Assembly (NCBI RefSeq): GCF_003367905.1
Contig: NZ_CP029462.1
Span: 1,116,001 to 1,180,000, forward strand
Direction of reading: 5' to 3'
DNA: 64,000 nt
Source: Megasphaera stantonii
GTDB taxonomy: Bacteria; Bacillota; Negativicutes; Veillonellales; Megasphaeraceae
Under the pieces are notes generated by a model. The model saw nothing but the letters and a program-made list of their open reading frames with translations. It had not been told where the DNA came from and did not search any database. Positions 8,223-16,545 of the stretch are shown here, in pieces (the first letter of the stretch is position 1; the number at the start of each line of letters is the position of its first letter). The position numbers and the translations under genes are program-made.

Positions 8223-9458
8223 TTATTTATCGACGGCTTTCTTTATCTTGGCCGCCAAGCCTTTGATTTTCGGCAGCGGTACGGAGCATACACCCAATCG
8301 TACGCCCAGGGCCAAGGGCGCGGCGAAGACCAGTTCGTCCTGCAGTGCTTCGCAGACCGCCTGGGGGTTGGCCGTAGGAATGGAAATGAAGAAGCCCGCA
8401 TGGTAGGGAATGACGCGCAGGCCGCACTGCGCCGCTTCTTCCGTAAACAGCGACGCCCGCTGTTGAATAATGCGGAAAAATTCCATCCGTTCCTCGTCGA
8501 GACGCTTCGTCAAGGCGGCGTCGCCCCGGATCGTCGTGAGGAGCGTCATGGCCGCGCGGTTGACGTTGGACCAGGACGTACGGGCCGAATAGCGGCCTAA
8601 TTCTGTAAATTCCTTGATGACGTCCTCGCTGGACGACACGCCGACGAGGGCGCCGGCCCGCTGTCCGTACAGCGTATAGCCTTTGGACATGCTGAACGCC
8701 GCCATAATGAATAAATGGGGCGGCAAGTTGCTGAACTGCTTCATAAAGGTACGGACTTCGTTCTTTTCGCCGGCATAGGCAATGTAGGCGATATCGACGA
8801 GAATCGAAATGCGCTTGCCCTGCTTTTCATGGAAGCGGCAGACCTGCAGCACCTCCGCCCAATCCTGATCGGACAAGGCGAACCCCGTCGGGTTATTAGC
8901 CGGAGTATTCAAGATAATCAGCAGGGAATCCTGCTTGCGCAGCACATCGGCTACGGCCGAGGAAAACGACTCGATATTGAATGCGCCGCTTTCATCGAGC
9001 AAGGCAAACGTCGTAAGCCTGCGGCCGATTTCCTGGCACAAGCTGCCGTATATGCCCCAGCGCCAGTCGGACGCCAGGACGTCGTCGCCGACTTCCGAAT
9101 AGTTGGCAATGGCGATATGAACGGCTCCGGTGCCGCCGGCCGTCGCTACGGCATCTATATATCCTTCGGGACGATATGCCTCGAACGTTTCGTCTATCGC
9201 CGCCTTGCGGTAGTCCGCCAGGCCGACAGGCGGCGCGTACGTAATAAAATCAGCCATCGGCAGGGACCGATAGATTTCTTCTACGACGGGAAGACACCCC
9301 AATACTTCATCTTCGCCGGCATAGCAGCCTACCGTGGCGTTGACGACGCGCTCCCGGCCGTATGCCGCCATCGCCGCCTGAGCAGCCTGGCCGAATTGAA
9401 ACACGGCGTCGTGTAATTGTTTTCCTTCTCTGCTGGACGCAGCCATAAACCTAGACAT
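8223..9458 (-). CDS. Class I/II PLP-dependent aminotransferase
   Basis: A 411-residue fold-type I aminotransferase. The cofactor-binding elements are visible: NTPANNPTG at 194-202, the aspartate in VDIAYIAYAG at about 222, and the Schiff-base lysine in SMSKGYTLYGQRAG at about 259. The residues around that lysine resemble aromatic/aspartate aminotransferases. AAGGAGGG precedes the ATG. The product transfers amino groups from an amino acid to a 2-oxo acid; the substrate cannot be fixed from sequence. The gene converges on a LysR gene and shares a bidirectional terminator with it. Confidence 0.88.
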   Translation of the reverse strand: MSRFMAASSREGKQLHDAVFQFGQAAQAAMAAYGRERVVNATVGCYAGEDEVLGCLPVVEEIYRSLPMADFITYAPPVGLADYRKAAIDETFEAYRPEGYIDAVATAGGTGAVHIAIANYSEVGDDVLASDWRWGIYGSLCQEIGRRLTTFALLDESGAFNIESFSSAVADVLRKQDSLLIILNTPANNPTGFALSDQDWAEVLQVCRFHEKQGKRISILVDIAYIAYAGEKNEVRTFMKQFSNLPPHLFIMAAFSMSKGYTLYGQRAGALVGVSSSEDVIKEFTELGRYSARTSWSNVNRAAMTLLTTIRGDAALTKRLDEERMEFFRIIQQRASLFTEEAAQCGLRVIPYHAGFFISIPTANPQAVCEALQDELVFAAPLALGVRLGVCSVPLPKIKGLAAKIKKAVDK

Positions 9459-9625
9459 ATAATCCCTCCTTGAGTTGCATGCTTTTTTATTATACTATAT
9501 GCTGCCCAAAATGAATATACGAAAAACGCAAAAAATCTATGTATTCTTTATACATAATCAGTCTTCCCTTTAAACAATATCTATAAAACCCTAAAAAGCT
9601 TTAATGTGTGCTTTTCTCCGGCAAC

Positions 9626-9663
9626 GCAAAACGGCAGCGGATCCTTTTCCGCTGCCGTTTTGC
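9626..9663 (-). terminator. Terminator after mgtC
   Basis: GCAAAACGGCAGCGGA pairs with TCCGCTGCCGTTTTGC around a short loop. It is strong and followed by T on the minus strand. Confidence 0.85.
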
Positions 9664-9686
9664 ATGCTTCTGTTTATATTAAAGAT

Positions 9687-10421
9687 TCATGTTTCTGTGC
9701 CTTGTCCCGATTTCCGGCCTTCAGTATCGTCAGTACGCTGCAGCTCCGCCAGCATCACGCCTTTTACCATTAAGAGCCGCCGTATGATTTCATCGCTCTC
9801 TATGCTGTCGTTGGCAATGAGCGTGACGGCTAGTTCGGCCTGCTCGCTGTCCTCGTCGGACAGGATGCGGAAGGCTTTGACATTCATTTGCCGATTCTCC
9901 AGGTATTCGGCCAGGCGCCGCGATTGCCCAATCGTATTCTTCATGATAATATGTACCGTGTATTCCCGGCGGTGCTGACTGCTGAGGCGCTTGTCCAGCC
10001 GGATAAAGACGGTCAGCACGACGAAGATGAGGACTGTCGCCGCGGCGGCTACGGCCAGATATCCTGCGCCTACGACGAGTCCGATAGCCGCGACAGCCCA
10101 CAGCCCGGCCGCCGTCGTAAGGCCGCGGACGTTGCGGGCCTTCTGGTTTGCCAGTATCGTGCCGGCGCCTAAAAAGCCGACGCCGGAAATAACCTGGGCA
10201 GCGATGCGCTCTGGGTCGGCGTTGCGGTAGCCGTACAGCAGGAAATGATCCATGGCGATGTTGATCGATATGATCATGCACAGGCAGGAGCCGACGCAGA
10301 CCAACGTGTGCGTTCGAAGGCCTGCCGCCTTATTCTGCGCCTGCCGTTCATACCCGATAATCGCGCCCAAAATCAGGGCTACGCACAGGCGGATAATACT
10401 GTCGGTCGTACTGATTACCAT
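9687..10421 (-). CDS. MgtC/SapB family membrane protein
   Basis: A 244-residue protein with four to five N-terminal helices carrying the MgtC signature (LGAIIGYERQAQNKAAGLRT, then GVGFLGAGTI and the RGLTTAAGLW motif) and a C-terminal cytosolic ACT-like domain of about 90 residues. In enteric bacteria MgtC modulates the F1Fo ATPase and supports growth at low magnesium; in Bacillus homologues the role is unclear. It is monocistronic. The C-terminal domain is of the longer type with beta-alpha-beta folding, suggesting ligand control. Confidence 0.9.
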   Translation of the reverse strand: MVISTTDSIIRLCVALILGAIIGYERQAQNKAAGLRTHTLVCVGSCLCMIISINIAMDHFLLYGYRNADPERIAAQVISGVGFLGAGTILANQKARNVRGLTTAAGLWAVAAIGLVVGAGYLAVAAAATVLIFVVLTVFIRLDKRLSSQHRREYTVHIIMKNTIGQSRRLAEYLENRQMNVKAFRILSDEDSEQAELAVTLIANDSIESDEIIRRLLMVKGVMLAELQRTDDTEGRKSGQGTET

Positions 10422-10544
10422 ATGCCTCGTCTCCTTTTTATGATTTTTTTCTTCTATCTTTAATATTTGTTTAGATAGGTATATTATAATGTATGTCAGC
10501 TTCTTGCGGAAGCTGGCCTATACATGAGAAAGAAGGTCTTACCG

Positions 10545-11660
10545 ATGGGTAAACGTATATATTATCTGGATAATCTTCGCACCTGCCTGGTATTCGCCGG
10601 CATTTGCTTCGCCGCACTGGGAAATTTCAGGCCCTTTCCCCTGCTGCATCCCTACGTTCCCGCTTCAATAAATTCCCTCGAAGGGGTAGCCGTCGATTTC
10701 CTGTACAATTTGGCCATCGTCTTCATCATGCCGGCGCTCTTTTTTATCAGCGCCTATTTCGGCGCGTCTTCGCTGCGCATTCACATGATCCTGCCCTATT
10801 TCAAGAGCAAGTGGACCCGTCTCGGCTGGCCCTGGCTGATCGGTACCGTTCTCCTGGCTCCGGAGCTCCTGTACCTTGCCAGCCGGAGCTGCGGCAGCCA
10901 CGGCGACGGCCCGGCATTCTCTTTAATTCATCCGCCGTTCTGGTCCGCCTATTTCCAAAGCCCTTTCTTCTTTATCGGGCTGCTCCTGCTGTTTCATCTG
11001 GCTTTGATGGGGGCAAAGAAATGGCGGCGTTCTCTCTTTCAGAGGGCCGCTGCCGCGCCTCCCTCTGCAGGAATCCTGGCCGGCTTCTATGCCCTGCAGC
11101 TCGTTGTGGCTGCCGCCTTCTTCGGGCTGCTGCTGACGGCACACCGTGCGCCGGACTTCTGGCTCCCCCTGTATGTGCTGTACCTTGCGGCGACATGCGG
11201 ACTGTACTTCTGCTTCGGCGTATACGCCTTCAGACATCGCTGGTTTACGGCCGGAGGCTATGTGCCGTCTGCCGTTCATATCGTCGGCGCGGCCTTGCTG
11301 CTGGGCGTCGTCGTCGCCTCGTCCTATATTGCGGCGGGAATTTCCGTATTCATTTCCGGCACGCTGTTTCCCTTATTGCTGTTCTTTTCCATCCTGCAGC
11401 TTCCCCTGCTCCTGGCCTTGCTGGCCGCCTTCGCTAAATGGGGAGACAAGGAAACGAACAAGACAAAGCTGGCCGCCGGCCTGGCCTATCCGCTGTACGT
11501 CGTCAGCGACACGCTGATTCAGAACACGGCTTATTTCCTCCAGCCCCTGTCCCTCGGCGCGCCGCTGAAATGTATCCTGACGCTGGCCTTGTCTTTCCTC
11601 TACGGGTACATGCTGTGCAAATACGCCCTGCGTCATCTGCCTTGCTTCAAAACGCGCTGA
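10545..11660 (+). CDS. Acyltransferase-3 / OpgC-like membrane protein
   Basis: A 371-residue protein with about ten hydrophobic segments. The start RIYYLDNLRTCLVFAGI has the pattern of acyltransferase-3 and OpgC proteins, in which a first-helix acidic residue follows an invariant arginine (here DNLR). Such proteins acylate sugars or glycans at the membrane. I chose ATG 10545 over ATG 10524 because AAGAAGG is spaced for the second. The middle histidine and arginine motifs are less clear, so the enzymatic assignment is moderate. It is divergent from mgtC. Confidence 0.68.
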   Translation: MGKRIYYLDNLRTCLVFAGICFAALGNFRPFPLLHPYVPASINSLEGVAVDFLYNLAIVFIMPALFFISAYFGASSLRIHMILPYFKSKWTRLGWPWLIGTVLLAPELLYLASRSCGSHGDGPAFSLIHPPFWSAYFQSPFFFIGLLLLFHLALMGAKKWRRSLFQRAAAAPPSAGILAGFYALQLVVAAAFFGLLLTAHRAPDFWLPLYVLYLAATCGLYFCFGVYAFRHRWFTAGGYVPSAVHIVGAALLLGVVVASSYIAAGISVFISGTLFPLLLFFSILQLPLLLALLAAFAKWGDKETNKTKLAAGLAYPLYVVSDTLIQNTAYFLQPLSLGAPLKCILTLALSFLYGYMLCKYALRHLPCFKTR

Positions 11661-11815
11661 CACATGCTGATTCATGCGTTTTACGACGGTGATTTGCGTT
11701 TTTTGCATATTTCTATCAAATTTTCCGCGTTTTATGCTATGATAAGCATACGCGACATTACGCAGTCTTTCTTCTCACAGATACTATATACACAGAACAG
11801 GAGTGCTTACATTAC

Positions 11816-12409
11816 ATGGACACGTTATTGCAGCTTATGGAATCGTATGGGTATATCGCCATGTTCATCGCCATGGTACTGGAAAACGCCAATATTCCCA
11901 TTCCCAGCGAAGTCGTCCTCGGCTTCGCCGGATTTCTCATTTCCCAAGGCGTATTCGACTTTTGGACTACCGTCGTCATCGCCTGCCTGGCCGGCGTCGT
12001 CGGCTCCATCGTCAGCTACTGGCTCGGCTCGTACGGCGGCCGTCCTCTGCTGCTGAAATACGGGAAATACATTTTCTTCAACGAAAAGAAATTCAACATG
12101 GCCGAAACGATGTTCAATAAATACGGCGGAGCGGCTGTCTTAATCTGCCGCTGCCTGCCCGGCGTGCGGACCTTTATCTCCTTTCCGGCCGGCGTGGCCC
12201 GCTATCCCTTCGGACGCTTCGTCGTCTTCACCATCATCGGCACGATTCCCTGGACGCTGCTCCTCGTGTGGGCCGGCTCGATTCTGGGAAGCCACTGGAA
12301 GGACCTGATTCAGTACAACCACATATTCCTCATCGTCATCGTCGCCGTCTGCGCGATTTGCGCCCTCCTGTTCCTCTGGAAACGGCGCCGCGGGAGACTG
12401 GCCAAATGA
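11816..12409 (+). CDS. DedA family membrane protein
   Basis: A 197-residue DedA/SNARE-associated (VTT) protein. The characteristic amphipathic re-entrant segments are seen: ENANIPIPSEVVLGFAG early and the CLPGVRTFISFPAGVARYP motif at about 106-124. DedA proteins include UptA and other undecaprenyl-phosphate or phospholipid translocases. It overlaps the next gene by four bases (ATGA), so the two are translationally coupled. The pairing with two ArnT-like glycosyltransferases suggests work with undecaprenyl carriers in envelope glycan modification, which is inference. Confidence 0.9.
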   Translation: MDTLLQLMESYGYIAMFIAMVLENANIPIPSEVVLGFAGFLISQGVFDFWTTVVIACLAGVVGSIVSYWLGSYGGRPLLLKYGKYIFFNEKKFNMAETMFNKYGGAAVLICRCLPGVRTFISFPAGVARYPFGRFVVFTIIGTIPWTLLLVWAGSILGSHWKDLIQYNHIFLIVIVAVCAICALLFLWKRRRGRLAK

Positions 12410-13965
12410 AGCAGTGGATTTATGAACATCGCTGCGGTCTGACGGTCGCATGGTTGGCAGCAATTATTTTGCTGCCTTTTTTGGGTATCGCTCCCCTGAC
12501 GGACCCCAACGAGCCCGTATACGGGCAAACGGCCAAGGAAATGCTGCTGGCCGGAGACTGGCTTTCTCCCCGCATTTACGGCCAGTTCTGGTACGATAAG
12601 CCGCCCCTGTTTTACTGGATGGAAATGCTGTCCTACAGCCTCTTCGGCATTTCCGACTGGTCGTCCCGCCTGCCCAGCGCTGTCGCCGCCGTCGCAACGG
12701 CCTTATTCGTCTACGTCCAGGGCAAGGATTTGTTCAATCAAGCCATTGCCTTCATGGCGACGCTCATCCTGCTGACCAGCGTCGGCTTCATGTACGTCGG
12801 CAAAGCTGCCGTCACAGACATGACCCTCATGCTCACCCTGACCGTCGCCATGATCTCCCTGTATCAGGGGAAATATTACCGGGCCTACGCCTTCTGCGGC
12901 CTGGCCCTGCTGGCGAAAGGCCCCGTCGGCTACGCCTTTCCGGCGCTCATCATGCTGCTGTATATGGCCGCCACCCGCCAGTGGTCTCTCCTCCGGACAA
13001 TGAAAATTCCTCAGGGCCTCTGCATCGCCTTTCTCGTCGGCCTGCCGTGGTACGTATTTATGTATCAGACCCACGGCGATATATTCCTGCAGACCTTTCT
13101 CGGGTATCACAATCTCATCCGCTTTATCGCGCCGGAGCATCCGGGACAAAACAGCATTTTCTTCTTCATTCCCGTCTTTATCGGCGCGATGGTCCCGTGG
13201 ATTCCGGCCCTGGCTCCGGCAATGCGCCGCTTGTTCAAAAAACGCGACCCCTTTAACGACACGGTGCTGTTCTGCCTGATTTGGGCGGCCTTTATTTTCG
13301 TCTTCTTTTCCCTGTCTCATACGCAGCTGGTCACGTATATCGCCCCGGCCTTCCCACCGGCAGCCTATATCATCGCCTGGTATCTGTACCGCTGCTATCT
13401 GGAAAAGCGCCCGCCTCTCGGTGCAATCGCCGCCGCCTATATCCTGGCCGTCGGCCTGTTGCTCTGCAACGCCATTCCGCTGAACAAAGGGGCGGAATTT
13501 TTCGCCCAGCCAATCCTCATCGGCTCGGTCCTGCTGAGCACGGCCTTGTTCCTGCCGGCCTTTCTGCTGTACCGGCAGCTCTGGAAGCAGGCCTTCGCCT
13601 CCGCCGTCGTCCTCATGGTCGTCTTTTCCTGGGCGGCCTTCGGCTTCGTCATGCCTCGCATCGCCGAGCACACGACGTCGTACGAAGCGGCCTATATCCT
13701 TCACGACGTATACGATGGGCGGTCCGATTTATATATCGAAAAATTTCTCCGTCCGGGCATCGCCTATTACAGCAACCTGCACGGCATAGAATGGCAAAAG
13801 GACGACCTGCCCGACTTCGCCGCCCTGCTGACGTCTCCCGATAAGGCCTATATCGTCATGACCAAGACGTCCTTCCTCAAGCTCAATCAAACGGTGCCCG
13901 AACTGCGGCAATACGGCATGGCGGCAGATCTGCCGGCTCAAGTCATTCTCATCAATCATCCATAG
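12406..13965 (+). CDS. ArnT-like glycosyltransferase (GT-C, PMT_2), first copy
   Basis: A 519-residue polytopic GT-C enzyme. The first periplasmic loop has the family pattern DPNEPVYGQTAKEML...GDW followed by YDKPPLFYW; the acidic pair in the DPNE region is the usual catalytic site for polyprenyl-phosphate sugar donors. ArnT proteins put aminoarabinose on lipid A; other family members decorate other envelope glycans or proteins. The start at 12406 is set by the ATGA overlap with dedA; an upstream in-frame start at 12268 would lie inside dedA. About twelve helices and a soluble C-terminal domain are predicted. Confidence 0.88.
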   Translation: MKQWIYEHRCGLTVAWLAAIILLPFLGIAPLTDPNEPVYGQTAKEMLLAGDWLSPRIYGQFWYDKPPLFYWMEMLSYSLFGISDWSSRLPSAVAAVATALFVYVQGKDLFNQAIAFMATLILLTSVGFMYVGKAAVTDMTLMLTLTVAMISLYQGKYYRAYAFCGLALLAKGPVGYAFPALIMLLYMAATRQWSLLRTMKIPQGLCIAFLVGLPWYVFMYQTHGDIFLQTFLGYHNLIRFIAPEHPGQNSIFFFIPVFIGAMVPWIPALAPAMRRLFKKRDPFNDTVLFCLIWAAFIFVFFSLSHTQLVTYIAPAFPPAAYIIAWYLYRCYLEKRPPLGAIAAAYILAVGLLLCNAIPLNKGAEFFAQPILIGSVLLSTALFLPAFLLYRQLWKQAFASAVVLMVVFSWAAFGFVMPRIAEHTTSYEAAYILHDVYDGRSDLYIEKFLRPGIAYYSNLHGIEWQKDDLPDFAALLTSPDKAYIVMTKTSFLKLNQTVPELRQYGMAADLPAQVILINHP

Positions 13966-13975
13966 GAGGTATGCA

Positions 13976-15589
13976 ATGAAACACCGCCCTGTATTTTTCC
14001 TGCTCGCCGTCCTCTGCTTCCTGTTTCTGCTCCTCGGCAACAGCCAGCTGGCCGTCACCGACCCCGTCGAGTCCAACTACGCCCTGACGGCAAAGGAAAT
14101 GGTCTTGTCCGGCGACTGGATTTCTCCGCAGATTTACGGCACGTACTGGTTCGATAAGCCTATTTTTATCTATTGGATGCTGTGTATTTCCTACACGCTG
14201 TGCGGCTTTACGGATTTCGCCTCCCGCCTGCCCGGCGCCCTCTTCGGCACGGCGTCGGTCGTGCTGGCGGCATGGTATATGCTGCGCCGCACGGGCCGCA
14301 TGACGGCCGCCCTCATCGTGGCTGCCATGACCGTGACATCTCTGGCCGTCTGGGCCATCAGCCATTCCATTATTACCGACCAGATGCTCTTCTTCTTCAC
14401 GTCGGCGGCCATGTTCTTCGCCTATATCGGCCTGACGGAGGGGAAAAAATGGTACGTCGTCGCCGCCTACGTCATGGCCGGATTCGCCGTGCTGACCAAG
14501 GGCCCCGTCGGCATCGTCCTGCCGGGAACGTTCCTCCTCGTCTTCATCGCCCTGCGCCGCAATACGCAGTATATCAAGCGCCTCTTTCCGCCTGTCGGCA
14601 TCGTCCTGTTTCTCCTCGTCGTCCTGTCCTGGTACGGCACGATGTACGCCCGCCACGGCGCGGCCTTTATCGACGGCTTCCTGGGCTTTAACAACGTCGT
14701 GCGGGCTACGGTGTCGGAGCACCCGGAAATGAACGTCTGGTATTACTACGTCGTCCTCGTTCCCGTCAGCCTGCTGCCCTGGACCGGCCCCTGCCTGTAC
14801 GGCCTGTGGAAACGGCGCGGCTGGACGGACGAATACGTCTTCATGACCGTCTGGGCCGTCGGGACCATCCTCTTCTACACGGCCATGGCGACGAAATACC
14901 CGACCTACGCCTATATCGCCAATATGCCGCTCTTGTACCTCGGCGCATTGGCCGTCATGGATCTCCAGGAAAAGAGCTCGTGCAAACTCTGGACAATCGT
15001 CACTGGCCCGGCTATCTTCTTCTGGCTCCTTTTTTTGGGAGCGGCCCTGTTCGCCAAGCCCGGCGCCGTCGTCCTGGGAGACCTGTTCTGGCTCATCGTC
15101 TTCATTCCCCTGGCCATGGCAATCCTCGTCTTCTCCCAATGGCAGAAGGCCCTGCCGGCAATCCCCATCGTCATCACCGCCGGCACCATGGTCATATACG
15201 GGCTTCTGACCTTCCAGGTATTGACGCCCTTTTATGAATACCGCTCGTCGTCAGCTCTCATCGAAGCCTCGTCGAAGTTCCCCGGCCAGATATATTTCTT
15301 CGAAGAATACCGCACGTCCTTCGTCTATTACACGGACAAGGGCGCCGTCTGGACCGCACCGGCCAGCTTTGACGAAAACGCCCGCCTGAAACGGGACGCC
15401 GTCTGGTCGAAAAAGCATCTCTTTCCGACGGAAGAAGAACGCAGCGTCATGGATAAGCTGCAGCGCCGTGAAGCCCTGACCCTCATCGTGCCGCGGAGCC
15501 GGTACGACGATTACGTCGCATCGCCCTTCTTCCCCCTGACCCGCCAGCTGGGAAAATTCGGAACGTACACCGTGTTTACGACTTTATAG
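13976..15589 (+). CDS. ArnT-like glycosyltransferase (GT-C, PMT_2), second copy
   Basis: A 537-residue protein clearly paralogous to the gene before it: the first loop reads DPVESNYALTAKEMV...GDW and then WFDKPIFIYW. It has the same helix layout and a C-terminal soluble domain of about 140 residues. AGGAGG precedes the ATG at ten bases after the previous stop. Two adjacent GT-C paralogues suggest either two sugars or two acceptors in one pathway. The acceptor may be lipid A or another envelope glycan in this diderm; neither donor nor acceptor can be read from sequence. Confidence 0.88.
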   Translation: MKHRPVFFLLAVLCFLFLLLGNSQLAVTDPVESNYALTAKEMVLSGDWISPQIYGTYWFDKPIFIYWMLCISYTLCGFTDFASRLPGALFGTASVVLAAWYMLRRTGRMTAALIVAAMTVTSLAVWAISHSIITDQMLFFFTSAAMFFAYIGLTEGKKWYVVAAYVMAGFAVLTKGPVGIVLPGTFLLVFIALRRNTQYIKRLFPPVGIVLFLLVVLSWYGTMYARHGAAFIDGFLGFNNVVRATVSEHPEMNVWYYYVVLVPVSLLPWTGPCLYGLWKRRGWTDEYVFMTVWAVGTILFYTAMATKYPTYAYIANMPLLYLGALAVMDLQEKSSCKLWTIVTGPAIFFWLLFLGAALFAKPGAVVLGDLFWLIVFIPLAMAILVFSQWQKALPAIPIVITAGTMVIYGLLTFQVLTPFYEYRSSSALIEASSKFPGQIYFFEEYRTSFVYYTDKGAVWTAPASFDENARLKRDAVWSKKHLFPTEEERSVMDKLQRREALTLIVPRSRYDDYVASPFFPLTRQLGKFGTYTVFTTL

Positions 15590-15598
15590 GAGGCTCTT

Positions 15599-16303
15599 AT
15601 GTCTACGATTGAAACCTTTCTCTCTTCACTGCGGCAGTATGAAGGCGACGGCGTGTATAATCCCTGGCGCGATTACGACGAGCGCTGCGACTGCGGCCCC
15701 GACGCGCCCCTCATCCGCAGCCGCCAGCTGACGGACTACCTGCGCCGCCGTATCGGCCACGCCAAATACCTCTTCGTCGCCGAAGCCGCCGGCTATCAGG
15801 GCTGCCGCTTTACAGGCGTAGCCATTACGTGCGAGCGCATGCTCCTGAACGCGCACAAGCAGGTGACCAGCGCTATGGTCCTGGGCTACGACGGCCAGCG
15901 GACGAGCCGTCCCGACTGCCCCTTTATGACCAGCAACCCCCAGCGGCGGCAGGGCATGAATGAACCGACGGATACGTACGTATGGGGAGCCATCCTGGAC
16001 AACGGCCTTTCGCCGGACGACGTCATCCTCTGGAATATATTCCCCTTTCATCCCCACAAGGATTCGCCCTTCAGCAACCGCACGCCGACAGACGCCGAGC
16101 TGGCCGCCGGCCTTACGTACACACAGGAGCTCTTAGGCCTGTGCCGTCCCGATATCCTCATCGGAGCCATCGGCCGCAAATCGGCCCTCATGCTGGAAGA
16201 AAAAGGCCTGGCCGCCGCCGTCATGCGCCATCCGGCCAACGGCGGAGCCGGCTTATTCCGCCAGCAATTTGCCCAATGGATTTCTGAAAACGCCCGCCCG
16301 TAA
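15599..16303 (+). CDS. Uracil-DNA glycosylase superfamily protein
   Basis: A 234-residue protein with the uracil-DNA glycosylase fold motifs: an early LFVAEAAGYQGCRFTGVAIT segment, where canonical enzymes have GxxPG or GEAPG, ILWNIFPFHPH in the middle, and a late RHPANGGAGLFRQQF in place of the usual HPS loop. It belongs to an atypical group rather than to Ung; the activity on uracil is inferred. It is the last gene of the dedA operon, nine bases after the second glycosyltransferase, an association with no obvious functional link. Confidence 0.72.
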   Translation: MSTIETFLSSLRQYEGDGVYNPWRDYDERCDCGPDAPLIRSRQLTDYLRRRIGHAKYLFVAEAAGYQGCRFTGVAITCERMLLNAHKQVTSAMVLGYDGQRTSRPDCPFMTSNPQRRQGMNEPTDTYVWGAILDNGLSPDDVILWNIFPFHPHKDSPFSNRTPTDAELAAGLTYTQELLGLCRPDILIGAIGRKSALMLEEKGLAAAVMRHPANGGAGLFRQQFAQWISENARP

Positions 16304-16323
16304 TTCGCGGCCGGGTGTTTTTT
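16290..16323 (+). terminator. Terminator of the dedA-glycosyltransferase-UDG operon
   Basis: ACGCCCG pairs with CCGGGTGT with one G-T pair and is followed by six T. It begins within the last codons of the gene. Confidence 0.65.
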
Positions 16324-16430
16324 CATGCCCAAACAAAAGTCTTTATTTCTTTATTACAGTAAATCATCGTTACTTTACAAAAATATATTAGGTATTTTTA
16401 TATATTTTCCGTAAATTATTCAAAAAGTCA

Positions 16431-16459
16431 TTGCATTTTTATTATGAATTGTTTATAAT
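16431..16459 (+). promoter_or_regulatory. Promoter of gltB
   Basis: TTGCAT (16431-16436) and TATAAT (16454-16459) are separated by 17 bases. The transcript would start near 16466, leaving an 80-base leader. Confidence 0.75.
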
Positions 16460-16478
16460 TGAATGCAAACCTATAAGC

Positions 16479-16524
16479 GGGGCTGGAATATCACGCGCGT
16501 GCGGTTTTTCAGGCCTGTTTTTTT
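16479..16524 (+). terminator. Leader terminator (attenuator) before gltB
   Basis: GGGGCTGGAA pairs with TTTCAGGCCT with one mismatch, with an inner CACGCGCGTG palindrome, and seven T follow. It lies between the promoter and the start codon, so it can only act as an attenuator. Confidence 0.65.
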
Positions 16525-16545
16525 ATAGAGAAGGGGGAACTATAT